This document shows positions 40,159 through 50,224 of a DNA stretch of 64,000 bases, piece after piece; positions within the stretch are counted from its first letter, which is position 1, and each line of letters starts with the position of its first letter. A program made the translations under genes and the position numbers. The stretch spans positions 1-64,000 of the forward strand of contig NZ_BBCJ01000008.1 in NCBI RefSeq assembly GCF_001311985.1. The letters are read 5' to 3'. The notes beneath the pieces were generated by a model. It was not told where the DNA came from. It searched no databases and worked only from the letters and a program-made list of their open reading frames with translations. This DNA comes from Geotalea toluenoxydans JCM 15764 (GTDB taxonomy: Bacteria; Desulfobacterota; Desulfuromonadia; Geobacterales; Geobacteraceae).

Positions 40159-40755
40159 CTAAGTGTTTACGGTGGCAAGAAATTTCTTCAGGGCTTCAAG
40201 AGCTTTGCCCCGATGACTGATCCTGTTTTTTATGCTCATGGGCAGTTCGGCCAGGGTCAGGTTATACTCGGGAACCAGAAAAAGAGGGTCATAACCGAAT
40301 CCCTCTGATCCCCTGGGGCTGTCCAGGATCAGGCCGCGCAGTTCCCCATCGAAGGTATGGCAGGACCCGTCCGGGTAACATAGGGCCACGACACAGTGAA
40401 ACGCAGCCGAGCGCTTCGCCTCCGGCAGTCGGGCCAGTTCTCCAAGCAGCTTGTCGTTATTGTCCGCGTCGCTGGCCCCTTCCCCGGCAAATCTGGCCGA
40501 GAATACGCCGGGCCTGCCCTCTAGGGCATCGACAACAAGCCCGGAATCATCTGCGAGAACGGGCTTACCTGTGGCCTCTGCAGCGGCTTTTGCCTTTTTC
40601 ACTGCATTTTCCGTGAAAGTCAATCCGTCCTCAACAACGGTTGGAAATGAGGAAAAATCAGCTGGGGAAAGGAGCTTTTCGACGCATCCGCGCAACAGCT
40701 CCTCAATTTCCCGCAGCTTACCCCTGTTGCCCGTGGCGACCACAAGTTCTTTCAT
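40159..40755 (-). CDS. rdgB: XTP/dITP diphosphatase (RdgB/HAM1)
   Basis: Nucleotide-pool sanitising enzyme that hydrolyses non-canonical purine triphosphates (XTP, dITP). 198 aa, normal length, intact. Seen: [17 protein letters not shown] at the N terminus, [33 protein letters not shown] (catalytic Asp pair), [25 protein letters not shown] and [11 protein letters not shown]. Start and rph stop overlap as ATGA, a common gene pair. Confidence 0.95.
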   Translation of the reverse strand: MKELVVATGNRGKLREIEELLRGCVEKLLSPADFSSFPTVVEDGLTFTENAVKKAKAAAEATGKPVLADDSGLVVDALEGRPGVFSARFAGEGASDADNNDKLLGELARLPEAKRSAAFHCVVALCYPDGSCHTFDGELRGLILDSPRGSEGFGYDPLFLVPEYNLTLAELPMSIKNRISHRGKALEALKKFLATVNT

Positions 40756-41468
40756 CGGGCGAGAACCGCCTGTTGAATCTGAAACAGCTGCTTGATGCCG
40801 TCAACAGCCAGGGTGCGCATGGCATCCATCTGCTCGATAGTGAAAGGTTCAGCCTCGGCAGTTCCCTGGACCTCGACGAAACGGTTGGAGGAGGTCATGA
40901 CAAAGTTCATATCCACCTCGGCAGCAGAGTCCTCCACATAATTCAGATCGAGAACTGCAACTCCGCCGACGATGCCGACACTAACGGCAGCAACAGCCTC
41001 GCGGATCGGCAGTGACGGCAGTTCACCCTTTGCCACCAGCCCCTGCAATGCATCGCATAGCGCCACGTAGGCCCCTGTTATGGAGGCCGTACGTGTGCCC
41101 CCGTCAGCCTGAATGACATCACAGTCGATAATTATGCTTCTCTCGCCAAGGAGGGACATATCCACCACCGCCCGCAAGGAACGACCGATCAGCCGCTGTA
41201 TTTCGTGGGTCCGCCCCCCCACCTTCCCTTTCGCTGCTTCCCTTGGCGACCGGCTATGGGTAGCCCTGGGCAACATCGAATATTCCGCTGTGACCCAGCC
41301 TGTTCCCTTGCCGCGCAAAAAGGGCGGAACCGATGCTTCTACGGAAGCTGTACAGATGACCTTGGTATCTCCGAATTCGACCAGCACCGCTCCTTCCGCA
41401 TGCTTTATGTAATTGCGGGTTATTCTAACTTCTCTGAGACTTCCTTCTCCACGTCCGTCAAAGCGCAT
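40752..41468 (-). CDS. rph: Ribonuclease PH
   Basis: Phosphorolytic 3'-to-5' exoribonuclease that trims tRNA 3' ends. 238 aa, full length with an intact C terminus. Seen: [62 protein letters not shown] and [22 protein letters not shown] with the phosphate-binding and catalytic residues. The ATG follows CAGGGAGAATT. Overlaps rdgB by 4 bp. Confidence 0.95.
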   Translation of the reverse strand: MRFDGRGEGSLREVRITRNYIKHAEGAVLVEFGDTKVICTASVEASVPPFLRGKGTGWVTAEYSMLPRATHSRSPREAAKGKVGGRTHEIQRLIGRSLRAVVDMSLLGERSIIIDCDVIQADGGTRTASITGAYVALCDALQGLVAKGELPSLPIREAVAAVSVGIVGGVAVLDLNYVEDSAAEVDMNFVMTSSNRFVEVQGTAEAEPFTIEQMDAMRTLAVDGIKQLFQIQQAVLAR

Positions 41469-41515
41469 AATTCTCCCTGGTAATGATTGTTATTAAAAGA
41501 TGTGAAATGTGAAAT

Positions 41516-42660
41516 CTACAAGTCGGATTGGGGCTTGGTCTGAAGAACTGGCAGGTAAAGAACCCTGCCGATGGAGGTGTTGTTCTTCTTGTCGAAGATG
41601 CGCACGCCGGTGGCGGATGTGCCCTCTCCCCACCAATTACCCATTGCCTTGAAATCATCTGCTCCGGCATTGTATAGGTCGTAATCCCCGTTACCGACAA
41701 AAGTGTTTCCCCAGGCGACCCCCTTGCCGTCTTCCACCCTGAGACCCACTTTGCTGTTATGGGAAATGTCGTTGGCCGTCACCTTCACCCTGCTTTGGCC
41801 AGAGTAACGCCATAGTCTTTGTTTTTCAGGATTCTGTTTCCTGATAGCGTGCCTTCACCTTGGATCAGGGTAACGCCGCTGCCGTTGACACTGAAGCTGT
41901 TGCCGATAACCCTGATCCGTCCTCCTTGGACTTTGATCGCCTCCTGCTGTTGCTGTAGAACGTAGATCCGCCCAGATAAAGGGAAGACTGGACAGCAACT
42001 ACCGCCTGTCCATTGCCTGAATAATTAGCATCTCGCACATCAGCCTCGGTTTCCGTCAGTTCCAGCCCGATACTGCAATCAGTGGCCCCGCCTCCGACGA
42101 TAACAGCCATGCAGTCTTGAATCCTGGCACCTGTACCACAAGCCGCAAAACCGACATTTTTAAGGGTTATTCTGGAAAAAAGCGCCTCGACCCCCGTTTC
42201 AGCACCTGATATCCGGCAGTTTTCCAGGACATTTTTCTTGTCGCTGGACATGATGACGATCCCTTGCCAGTCTCCCTGTGTCGGCTCCGTATATAAAGAG
42301 GTGAAAATTACTGGTTTGTCTGCCCCCCCAGTGCCTGGATTCTGCCATGTATCAAGAAAACCGGTTTGTCCCCACCAGGTGACTGCCTGAAAAAACGGTG
42401 GTGCCAGGCTCCATGGTGAGAGTTGCCTGAGGGGCAAGAATGAGTCCACCTTCGACAAGCACATTGCCATTCCAGGTTACATCCTCCGTTATGATTCCGT
42501 TTTTATAAATCAGGTCGGCAACAGGAGACAGAACTGCACGATCCGGACTATCAGTTTTATTACCCCGGTCTCCTGCAGTTGCCGGACCGAGATTTCCTGA
42601 CAAAGCCAACCCTATGGCGACAGCGGCATAAATGCAGACTTTCTTGAAAATCAGATACAT
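41516..42660 (-). CDS. Secreted right-handed beta-helix protein (frameshifts near 41790, 41945 and 42392)
   Basis: About 380 aa when joined. It starts with a signal peptide (VCIYAAVAIGLALSGNLGPATA), then repeats of about 20-25 residues typical of parallel beta-helix (NosD/PbH1) proteins: GNVLVEGGLILAPQATLTMEPGTTV, DWQGIVIMSSDKKNVLENCRISGAETGVEALF, IQDCMAVIVGGGATDCSIGLEL, GNSFSVNGSGVTLIQGEGTLSGNRIL and NDISHNSKVGLRV. The end contains GNWWGEGTSATGVRIFD. Breaks: an extra T in the six-T run near 42392 and missing bases near 41945 and 41790. Likely periplasmic or surface-exposed; ligand unknown. Lies between rph and the GGDEF gene. Confidence 0.75.
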
Positions 42661-42679
42661 GATGGCACGACGTCAGTAA

Positions 42680-43737
42680 TTAAACCGCCGTCTCCTCCTT
42701 GCTGTAATACACCTTGTTCTTGCCGAACACCTTGGCCTGGTAAAGCAGTGCATCGACCTTTTCGAATAATTGATCCTTCTTGTCGGCGTCGACCGGATAA
42801 GAGGCTACTCCCACACTGACAGTAACTCCATGTCCGGCAAGCTTGGTGAATTTTGTCGCCGTTTCCGTCTCGATTATCTGGCGAAGCCGCTCTGCAACCT
42901 GGAATGCCTGCTCAAGGCGAGTTTCAGGCAGAAGAACGATGAATTCCTCTCCTCCATAACGAAAGGCATAGTCAACCCCCCTGAGTGTTCCAGCTATGAG
43001 CTCGCCGATGGCGGTAAGGACCAGATCCCCTGTCGAATGACCATATCTGTCATTGAATTTTTTAAAGTCATCAACATCAAGCATGATAATAGACAGATCC
43101 TTGTGATAGCGTTTGCATCTACCCATTTCAATGCTGAAAATATGGTGAAAATGGCGGTGGTTGTACAGCCCGGTAAGGGCATCGGTTATGGCAAGAAGCT
43201 TTGTCCTGTTGTGCAGCTTGGCGTTATAAATGGCCATGGCGGCAAATGAGGAAAGTACCGATAGAAGATTCATCCGCTCCTTGTCGAAGTCACGGGGAAC
43301 AAAATCGTCCAGGTACAGGACCCCCATCACCCGGTCGCCAAAGGTAAGGGGAACGCAGACCAGCGACTGGATCCCTTCCCTGACCATCATGGGATTCTGG
43401 GAAAAATTGGCGGTAGCAGTATTTTCAACAAAGAATATCTCTCTGGCCTTAAGTACCTGTTCCGTAAGTCCGCCAGGAGAGACATCCCAACGTTCCTTCT
43501 TGATGAAGTCGGCAGTTAAACCCGAGTGGGCATGCAGGGACAGCTCATGTTTGTTTTCATCGTAAAGCCCCACGCTGCCGGCTGGCGTTTCAGCAAAATG
43601 CATGGCGCTTGTCAGGATAGCTGGAGTACCGTATCAAGATCCAAGGTGGAGACAACGGCCTTGGCCACTTCAATCAGCTCTTTCAGCGCTTTAACCTGCG
43701 CCTCCAGCGCGTCTCTTTTCTTATCCCTTGTCGCCAT
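42680..43737 (-). CDS. GAF-GGDEF diguanylate cyclase (frameshift near 43625)
   Basis: Cytoplasmic sensor that makes cyclic di-GMP. About 352 aa: a short N-terminal coiled coil (MATRDKKRDALEAQVKALKELIEVAK), a GAF domain (about 25-180; VGLYDENKHELSLHAHSG, VCVPLTFGDRVMGVLYLDD) and a GGDEF domain (about 185-350) with DALTGLYNHRHF, IIMLDVDDFKKFND and the active site FRYGGEEFIVLLP. The RxxD inhibitory site does not appear right before GGEEF. The raw frame starts at 43603; one base restored near 43625 connects it to the N terminus at ATG 43737. Signal unknown. No receiver domain. Confidence 0.87.
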
Positions 43738-43862
43738 ACTTACCCCGTTTGAATTAATCGGTAACTGATAGCACAATTTGTCCACCTTGTAAATGAGAAC
43801 ACTGCCATGTTTGAAGAGTCTTCAGCACTTTTCACGTTGAATCAAACCCTTACGAAATATGC

Positions 43863-43891
43863 TTGACAGGCCATATATGTTGTGGTTTATT
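43863..43891 (+). promoter_or_regulatory. Possible nrdJ promoter
   Basis: Perfect TTGACA (43863-43868) - 17 bp - TTTATT (43886-43891). The spacer and -10 are covered by the first NrdR-like box, as expected for a repressed promoter. The -10 is weak. Confidence 0.5.
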
Positions 43892-43917
43892 TCATGCCGT
43901 GCCACTAAATATAGTAT
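43870..43917 (+). promoter_or_regulatory. Pair of NrdR-like boxes upstream of nrdJ
   Basis: Two 16-bp sites resembling the NrdR box consensus ACACWATATMTWGTGT: 43870-43885 (11 of 16 matches by eye) and 43902-43917 (12 of 16). Their starts are 32 bp apart, about three helical turns, which is the spacing typical of NrdR tandem boxes in front of ribonucleotide reductase genes. Matches counted by hand. Confidence 0.6.
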
Positions 43918-43956
43918 AAATTTGAAATACCATTTAATTTCAAGGAGAAGAGAAAC

Positions 43957-46182
43957 ATGAAAAAAACAACCAAGGGAAACATTCCGGGTTTATCGAAAAA
44001 TGCCGTCACTGTCCTGGAGAAGCGTTACCTGAAGCGGGACAAGGATGGAAAAGTACTCGAATCCCCCGTGGATATGTTTCACCGGGTTGCCGAATCCATT
44101 GCCGCAGCAGATGCAAGATTCGATAAAAAAGCTGATATCGCTGCTCTTGCCGACAAATTTTTTGCCATGATGACCTCCTTCGAATTTCTTCCCAACTCCC
44201 CCACGTTGATGAACGCAGGTCGTGAGCTGGGCCAACTCTCCGCCTGTTTCGTCCTCCCGGTGGGAGATTCCATGGAAGAAATTTTCGATGCGGTAAAACA
44301 CACTGCCCTCATCCACAAGTCCGGAGGGGGTACAGGTTTTTCTTTTTCACGTCTCCGCCCGGCCAACGACATGGTCATGTCCACTACCGGCATTTCCAGC
44401 GGCCCCCTATCCTTCATGCGCGTTTTTGATGTGGCTACCGAAACCATAAAGCAGGGAGGAACGAGACGCGGCGCCAACATGGGCATTCTGCGGGTCGATC
44501 ATCCCGATATCATGGATTTCATCATGTGCAAGGCAGATCAAAGACAGCTGAACAACTTTAACATCTCAGTCGGCCTTACCGAAGAATTCATGAGGGCTGC
44601 GGACGCAGATCGCGACTATGACCTGATCAACCCACGCAGTGGCGAAAAAGCCGGTAGTCTCAACGCCCGCAAGGTCTTCAACCGGATCGTCAAGCAGGCC
44701 TGGGAAAATGGCGAACCGGGCATCATCTTTATCGACCGCCTCAACAAGGACAACCCGACCCCCCACATCGGCCAGATCGAATCCACCAACCCCTGTGGAG
44801 AGCAACCGCTGCTACCCTACGAATCGTGCAACCTGGGCTCAATAAATCTTGGCAAGATGGTGGAAAATGGCGAAATCAACTGGCAGCGGCTCAAGGAGGT
44901 CATCCAGCTGGCAGTGAACTTCTTGGACAACGTCATCGAGGTCAATAACTATCCCCTCGAACAAATTGACGCCATGACCCGCGCCAACCGCAAGATCGGC
45001 CTGGGTGTCATGGGCTGGGCCGATTTGCTGATCCTGCTCGGCATCCCTTACAATTCCAAGGAAGCCATCGAGCTGGGCGAAAAAATCATGAAATTCATCA
45101 ACGACGAAGGACATGCCGCCTCTGTGCAACTGGCAAAGCTCCGCGGGCCTTTCCCCAATTTCAAAGGCTCTATCTTTGACAAGCCGGGCATGGAGCCTAT
45201 CAGAAATGCAACTGTCACCACCATTGCACCCACCGGCACCATCTCCATTATTGCCAACGCCTCATCGGGTGTGGAACCGCTCTTTGCCGTTTCCTTCATC
45301 CGCCATGTAATGGACAAAAATATTCTTCTCGAAGTTAATCCCATCTTTGAAGAAACGGCAAAAAAAGAGGGTTTTTATTCGGAAGAGCTGATGCAGAAAA
45401 TTGCCGAGCATGGCACTGTCCATGATATCCCGGAAATACCCGAACAGATCAGGAATGTGTTTGTCACCGCCCACGACATCACCCCTGAAGTTCATATTTC
45501 CATGCAGGCAGCCTTCCAGAAACATACCGACAATGCCGTCAGCAAAACGGTCAACTTCCCCAATACCGCCACCCTCGAAGACGTGGAAAAGGTCTACCGC
45601 CTTGCCTATGAGACAAACTGCAAGGGGGTGACCATCTATCGCGACGGTTCCAGGGACGAGCAGGTTCTTTCCACCGGCAAGAAGGAAGAAGCACCGAAAA
45701 CCCTGCCGCCTGCCGATGAAAAAAGATCCCACAAGCGTGAGCGCCCCAAGGCTCTCAAGGGTGGACATATCAGATGCAGACCGGTTGCGGCCCCCTCTAT
45801 GTGACGGTCAACGAAGACAAGAGTGGTCTCTTTGAACTTTTCACCACCATGGGAAAGGCCGGCGGCTGTGCCGCCTCACAGAGCGAAGCCATCGGTCGAA
45901 TGGTATCGCTGGCATGGCGTAGCGGCATTCAAGCCCGCCAGGTTATCAAGCAGCTGCTGGGCATTTCGTGCCACTGTCCGGCCGGCTTCGGTGAAAACAA
46001 GGTTCTTTCCTGCGCCGACGCTGTAGCCAAAGCAATTCAGGCACACATGCAGGAGAGTGGCATAGATATGGGCATAGAGCAGGCCGCCTTCGACCGTGGA
46101 GCATGCCCCGAATGCGGCGGCATCGTCGAACACGAGAGGATGCGCCGTCTGCCGGGTCTGCGGCTACAGCGAATGCGCTTAA
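43957..46182 (+). CDS. nrdJ: Adenosylcobalamin-dependent (class II) ribonucleotide reductase (frameshifts near 45761 and 46137)
   Basis: NrdJ reduces ribonucleotides to deoxyribonucleotides with a B12-derived radical, so it works with or without oxygen. Reconstructed about 742 aa. Seen: [28 protein letters not shown] (first redox Cys), [28 protein letters not shown], the active-site [42 protein letters not shown], and a C-terminal tail with CPECGG and [13 protein letters not shown]. The breaks near 45761 ([21 protein letters not shown] restored) and 46137 affect only the C-terminal part. Preceded by AAGGAGAAG. NrdR-like boxes lie upstream and a terminator downstream. Confidence 0.94.
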
Positions 46183-46203
46183 TTTTTTTTCAGAGAAACC
46201 AAC

Positions 46204-46231
46204 AAAGGCCTGCTGCAAAGCGGGCCTTTTT
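46204..46231 (+). terminator. Intrinsic terminator of nrdJ
   Basis: AAAGGCC(TGCT) / (AGCG)GGCCTTT stem with a GCAA loop followed by five T, 22 bp past the reconstructed nrdJ stop. Confidence 0.85.
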
Positions 46232-46407
46232 ACTATGGAAGCACCATCCGATGTTGAAGAAGAGCTGCCTTGATTGCCAAGCTCATGTCATACCTGCTGA
46301 TTGCCACGGCACTTTTCGCGGCCGTTCCAGCCAGGGGGCTCGGTCTTTAGATCCATGTGTGCCATGGACTTTGCCGGCAGTTTTGCAGAATAGCGCCAAG
46401 ATTACTT

Positions 46408-46424
46408 CTTAAGACCTGCTTAAG
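46408..46424 (+). promoter_or_regulatory. Two CTTAAG hexamers at 11-bp spacing upstream of a promoter
   Basis: CTTAAG at 46408-46413 and 46419-46424, exactly 11 bp apart, ending 10 bp before the -35 box of the 46518 gene. 11-bp direct repeats next to -35 are the usual site form for OmpR/PhoB-type regulators. CTTAAG is also self-complementary. The rest of 46232-46407 holds nothing I can support. Confidence 0.35.
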
Positions 46425-46433
46425 GTTTTTCCT

Positions 46434-46462
46434 TTGGTGACGAAAAGTTTTGGGTGTATATA
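46434..46462 (+). promoter_or_regulatory. Promoter of the secreted protein gene at 46518
   Basis: TTGGTG (46434-46439) - 17 bp - TATATA (46457-46462). The 5' leader has a small hairpin GCCGAA/TTCGGC near 46472-46493 and a GGGAGGT ribosome binding site. Confidence 0.55.
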
Positions 46463-46517
46463 GGGGGCAGCCGAATCTCTGACGGGTTCGGCAACATTTT
46501 CATCGGGAGGTAACGCA

Positions 46518-46970
46518 ATGAAAAGGACCGTCGTAGCATCTCTCTTTCTTTTAGTCACAGGCATGGCTGCCGTGGCCCACGCAGGACTGGATGACTTTCT
46601 TTCCAGCCTCAACGTTCAGGCCAAAGCGGACCTGGGCGCCTTCAACGTCAAGCTTGGCGCACAGTTCGGCGTGCCGGTTCCCCAGGTGGAGCAGATCCTC
46701 AGTACGGTGGCCGCTCCCGCCGACGCCTTCATGGTCCTGCAACTGAGCCAGATGGCGCAGGCCAAACCGGATACGGTTCTCCAGACATACAAGGCCAAAA
46801 AGAGCAAGGGATGGGGCGTAATGGCCAAGGAACTGGGCATAAAACCCGGTTCGCCAGAGTTCCATGCCCTGAAGAGCGGCAATCTATCCTTTACCGGCAC
46901 CCCCGGTGGTGGCGCTTCGGACCACAGCAAAGGCAAAGGCAAGGGTAAAGGACGAGGACACAACAAGTAG
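46518..46970 (+). CDS. Secreted hypothetical protein with Lys/Gly-rich tail
   Basis: 150 aa, intact; starts after CGGGAGGTAACGCA. It has a signal peptide (RTVVASLFLLVTGMAAVAHA), then about 100 residues of helical character (LDDFLSSLNVQAKADLGAFNVKLGAQFGVP; KPDTVLQTYKAKKSKGWGVMAKELGIKPGS) and a tail of repeated Lys-Gly dipeptides (SKGKGKGKGRGHNK). I do not recognise a named domain. The basic tail suggests contact with a polyanion or the envelope. Has its own promoter and is followed by a strong hairpin. Confidence 0.75.
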   Translation: MKRTVVASLFLLVTGMAAVAHAGLDDFLSSLNVQAKADLGAFNVKLGAQFGVPVPQVEQILSTVAAPADAFMVLQLSQMAQAKPDTVLQTYKAKKSKGWGVMAKELGIKPGSPEFHALKSGNLSFTGTPGGGASDHSKGKGKGKGRGHNK

Positions 46971-46980
46971 TACCGTCAAC

Positions 46981-47009
46981 GTGGGACCGGGCGACGCGTC
47001 CGGTCCCAC
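46981..47009 (+). terminator. Hairpin after the secreted protein gene
   Basis: Perfect 10-bp stem GTGGGACCGG/CCGGTCCCAC with a 9-nt loop, 10 bp past the stop; the T-run comes only about 25 bp later. Confidence 0.65.
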
Positions 47010-47091
47010 CGCATCATCTCACCTATGGATTTTTTTCCAATCCCAAGAGATTCCCAAAGGCAAAAAGAGGCTGCTGCCACGACCACTACCG

Positions 47092-47119
47092 TTGAATTCG
47101 GTCGCGGTTATGCTACAAT
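47092..47119 (+). promoter_or_regulatory. Promoter of the rubrerythrin gene
   Basis: TTGAAT (47092-47097) - 16 bp - TACAAT (47114-47119) with an upstream TGC, 33 bp before the ATG. Confidence 0.6.
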
Positions 47120-47152
47120 GCAGCGAACTAATCACGAAGGAGGAAACCGATC

Positions 47153-47728
47153 ATGACCATCAAGGGAACACAGACGGAAAAGAATATACTCACCGCTTTC
47201 TGCGGTGAGAGCCAGGCACGCAACCGCTATACCTACTTTGCTTCCAAAGCGAAGAATGAAGGCTTCGTTCAGATCGCCGATATTTTCGAAGAGACGGCAA
47301 ACCAGGAGAAGGAGCATGCAAAGCGGCTGTTCAAGCTTTTGGAAGGTGGAGAGGTCCAGATTACAGCAGCATTTCCCGCCGGTGTCATCGGAACCACTTT
47401 GGAGAACCTGGAAGAGGCAGCTGGCGGCGAGAACTACGAGCACACCCAGATGTATCCCGGCTTTGCCAAAGTGGCCAGAGAGGAAGGATTCCTCGAGATT
47501 GCCGACATCTTCATGGCCATCGCCGTCGCGGAAAAACAACACGAGAAACGGTACCTGGCTCTGAAAGCCAACATTGCCAACAATCGGGTTTTCAAAAAAG
47601 GACAGCCGGTCGTCTGGCGATGCCGCAACTGTGGCTACATCCACGAAAACTCCACCGACGCCCCGGACAAATGCCCGGCATGCAATCACCCACAGGCCCA
47701 TTTCGAGCTTTTGGGCGAAAACTGGTAG
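47153..47728 (+). CDS. rbr: Rubrerythrin
   Basis: Non-heme iron peroxidase that protects anaerobes by reducing hydrogen peroxide in the cytoplasm. 191 aa, intact. The N-terminal ferritin-like diiron domain has [31 protein letters not shown] and [20 protein letters not shown] with the expected Glu/His ligands; the C-terminal rubredoxin-like domain has [10 protein letters not shown] and [11 protein letters not shown]. Start preceded by AAGGAGGAAA. Own promoter; the next gene follows after 20 bp. Confidence 0.95.
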   Translation: MTIKGTQTEKNILTAFCGESQARNRYTYFASKAKNEGFVQIADIFEETANQEKEHAKRLFKLLEGGEVQITAAFPAGVIGTTLENLEEAAGGENYEHTQMYPGFAKVAREEGFLEIADIFMAIAVAEKQHEKRYLALKANIANNRVFKKGQPVVWRCRNCGYIHENSTDAPDKCPACNHPQAHFELLGENW

Positions 47729-47748
47729 CCGCTGAAATAACGAAAATT

Positions 47749-48033
47749 ATGCAGTGGCATGTTTATATAATTCAGTGCTTGGACAGTTCCCTCTACACCG
47801 GAATCACCACCGACATAACACGAAGGTTCAGGGACCATGCCGCAGGCCGGGGTGCAAAATATTTCCGTCTTCATCCCCCAAAGAAATTGGTTTACGTGGA
47901 GTCGGGACATTCCAGAAGCAGCGCCGGAAAAAGGGAGATAGAGATCAAACGCTTGAAGCGGGCCGAAAAAATCCGTTTAACCTTGCAGACAATGTCATCG
48001 ATCGACGGCGGGGAGTTTGAACGTATAAGCTGA
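47749..48033 (+). CDS. GIY-YIG domain protein, UPF0213/YhbQ-like
   Basis: 94 aa from ATG 47749. Small stand-alone GIY-YIG nuclease-fold protein. Seen: HVYIIQCLDSSLYTGITTDITRRFRDH, in which the first Tyr, the YTG and the Arg of the catalytic module are present, and the C-terminal AGKREIEIKRLKRAEK with the conserved Glu. The open frame begins at 47620 within rubrerythrin; the domain itself sets the start. A weak purine stretch precedes it, so it may be translated from the rbr transcript. Probably DNA repair or nucleic-acid processing; the specific role of the family is unclear. Confidence 0.82.
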   Translation: MQWHVYIIQCLDSSLYTGITTDITRRFRDHAAGRGAKYFRLHPPKKLVYVESGHSRSSAGKREIEIKRLKRAEKIRLTLQTMSSIDGGEFERIS

Positions 48034-48069
48034 ATAACTATCTGCCTATTTTTTCCTGAAGGAGATCCC

Positions 48070-49221
48070 ATGGGCATTACACTTTTGGACATGTTGCTTA
48101 ATGCCGACCTTATCAACAAGGAGCAGTTCGAAGAAGCCTTGAAGAACCGCGTTCTTTATGGTGGAAAGATCGGCACCAGCCTTATAGAATTGGGATATTT
48201 AAAGGAAGAAGACCTGGCTCGCTTCCTGGGCAAGAAACTTGCCGTCCCCTTTGTCGGGGCCGATCGACTGCTTAACATCTCCCCTGAAATAATCGAGCTT
48301 ATCCCGAAAGAACTGGCGCTGACCTATGGTGTTATTCCCATTCATCGGGATAAAAAACGACTGTATCTTGTCATGTCCGATCCTGCCGATCTGAAGGCCA
48401 TCGATGAGCTCTCCTTCACGACCGGTTTCATCATCAATCCGGTTGCGGCACCGGAGCTACGTCTAATGCAAGCACTGGGTAAATACTACGATTATGAAGT
48501 GGACCGGCGCTATCTGCAGATATTGCAACGCATAGAGCATGAAAAACCGGCTGAAAAACCCAAAGTCCTGCCTTCAGCTAAAAAAGGCCACTGATGAAAA
48601 ACCGGCAGCAACAGAGTCAGCACCTGCCGCTGCCCCGGAGGCTGCAAAAACGACAGCACCCGAAGCGTCGAAGAAGATCATCTGCAAGAGGTTGAAATTG
48701 TCGATAATGAGGAATTGGTGCGGCGGGTCGGTCACTACTCCATTGATCTGGTTTCCCAGACACTGGCCAAGGTGGATGACCGGGAAGAAATTGCCGATAC
48801 CCTTGTGGGTTACCTGAGTCAGGAGTTCAAGCGGGTTGCCTTGTTCGTCATCAGAGGTGACGCTGCCTTCGGTTGGAAAGGTATCAACAGGGGTGAGGGA
48901 ATCCGCGACTTCGGCAAGGTGGTAATTCCTTTCATGGGTCAATCGGTGCTGAAGACGGTGACTGACGGTATGGCCTATTATCTGGGCTCGATTCCCGATA
49001 CCGCTGAGAATATGGTCATGATTAGCGGCATGGGGGGAGAGAAGCCTTCTGCCGCCCTGCTGCTCCCCCTGATCGTCTCAGGCCGGGTGGTGATGATCCT
49101 TTATGTTGACGGAGGAGAAAAGGAGCTTGGTGAACGGTTCATGGAGCTGCACAGACTTCTGGCCAAGGCCGTGCTCGCTTTTGAAATCCTCATCTTCAGG
49201 GAAAAAATCCTCATGCTGTGA
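48070..49221 (+). CDS. MshEN-domain protein with a C-terminal GAF-like domain (frameshifts near 48587 and 48680)
   Basis: About 384 aa. The N-terminal 150 residues form an MshEN/T2SSE_N domain (LLDMLLNADLINKEQFEEAL; GGKIGTSLIELGYLKEEDLARFLGKKL; PKELALTYGVIPIHRD), the fold that binds cyclic di-GMP in MshE. A Pro/Ala/Glu-rich linker (about 165-205) follows, then a domain of about 165 residues with GAF-like pattern (FKRVALFVIRGDAAFGWKG ... LLPLIVSGRVVMILYVDGG). There is no Walker A motif, so it is not a secretion ATPase despite similarity to the GspE N terminus. Both breaks fall at or in the linker. Preceded by GAAGGAG. Confidence 0.75.
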
Positions 49222-49279
49222 CCTGGCAAATCTTCCCGAAATTCTGCTGAAGGGCCGCCTGGTGACGCCCGCCGACCGA

Positions 49280-50095
49280 TCATTCTTCCACCCGGATCAT
49301 CTCCGTAACCGCCTTACCCTTATTCACTCTGACAAGCAAAAAGTGATAAACAGGCTCGCCTGGAAAGAGAAGCCTGACCAGTGGTGCGCCTGCTCCTCCG
49401 GTGATGATGTGGGGAATGCCGTTAAATTCGTCTCTGGCATAAAGATGCACGTGGGCGAAGAAGATTCCGTCAATACTGCTGCCGGTGGTTATTTTCTCCA
49501 GCTCTGCTGCCCCTTTGCTGAAAGTATGCCAGTCCCACTTCTTTGTCTTTGGCGGCACATGCATGGCAAGAAAGGTGTTGGCAGGCTTTGCCTTCAATTG
49601 CTCCCGCAGGTAATCCAGCTCAGCTTTTTTAAGCTCATAGGCGGAATTGTCCAGCGCGATTAACTTGAAACCAAGCCTGGAGTCTTCCAGCGTAAAATGC
49701 AGGGGCCCGATCTTGTCCAGGAAAACCTGCAGATTCTCATGATTGCCGGGCACGACAAAAAGCGGCACGTCAGGAACCGTGTCTTTTAAGAGCGAGAGAA
49801 ACTGCTCGGTCTCTTTGAGGCTTCCCCGGTCGGAGTAATCTCCCAGGTGGAGTATGAACAGGGGTTTATATTGCGTCGCCTTTGCCAACACTTTTCTGAA
49901 GACAGCGTCATTGTCCCGGCTGTCACCGAGGACAACAAAGGTATAGTCATCGACTGTTGCCTTTTTCAGGTGCACTTTCAATTTGCTCATGGACTGTTCG
50001 AAAAGAGTTTCCGCGCTGGCATTGCTGAGAATAGGAAGAATAAGAGCAAACAGCAGAACTGGCACCAAAAGAAGTTTTTTTCGTATCATCATCAA
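49280..50095 (-). CDS. Secreted calcineurin-like metallophosphoesterase
   Basis: 271 aa, intact. Signal peptide (KLLLVPVLLFALILPILSNASA), then a calcineurin-like fold with all metal motifs: VLGDSRDN, LHLGDYSDRG, VPGNHENL, LAMHVPP and FAHVHLYARD. Periplasmic phosphoesterase; substrate unknown. Three overlapping ATG codons at 50095, 50092 and 50089; GGAG favours the first two. Convergent with the MshEN gene and divergent from pepF. Confidence 0.87.
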   Translation of the reverse strand: MMMIRKKLLLVPVLLFALILPILSNASAETLFEQSMSKLKVHLKKATVDDYTFVVLGDSRDNDAVFRKVLAKATQYKPLFILHLGDYSDRGSLKETEQFLSLLKDTVPDVPLFVVPGNHENLQVFLDKIGPLHFTLEDSRLGFKLIALDNSAYELKKAELDYLREQLKAKPANTFLAMHVPPKTKKWDWHTFSKGAAELEKITTGSSIDGIFFAHVHLYARDEFNGIPHIITGGAGAPLVRLLFPGEPVYHFLLVRVNKGKAVTEMIRVEE

Positions 50096-50224
50096 TCTCC
50101 ATTAGATGCTGAAATTTTTCATGGCAGGAGCTTTCTTGACAGGCCACCCACCATAGACTACCATCCAATTGAACAGGATGAAACGTAATAGTACTCCTTT
50201 TCCATCTCATTTCCGGAGAAATCA

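Noticed and set aside
43740..43956. Cobalamin riboswitch upstream of the B12-dependent reductase
   Set aside because: No B12-box-like sequence or long conserved leader was found; NrdR-like boxes and a promoter account for the stretch.
46297..46359. Short frame with signal-like sequence (MSYLLIATALFAAVPARG)
   Set aside because: Only about 21 codons, no ribosome binding site and no continuation in other frames that looks coding.
46232..46517. Cyclic di-GMP (GEMM) riboswitch before the secreted protein gene
   Set aside because: The GC(A)AAAGCC core and the paired tetraloop arrangement of GEMM were not recognisable.
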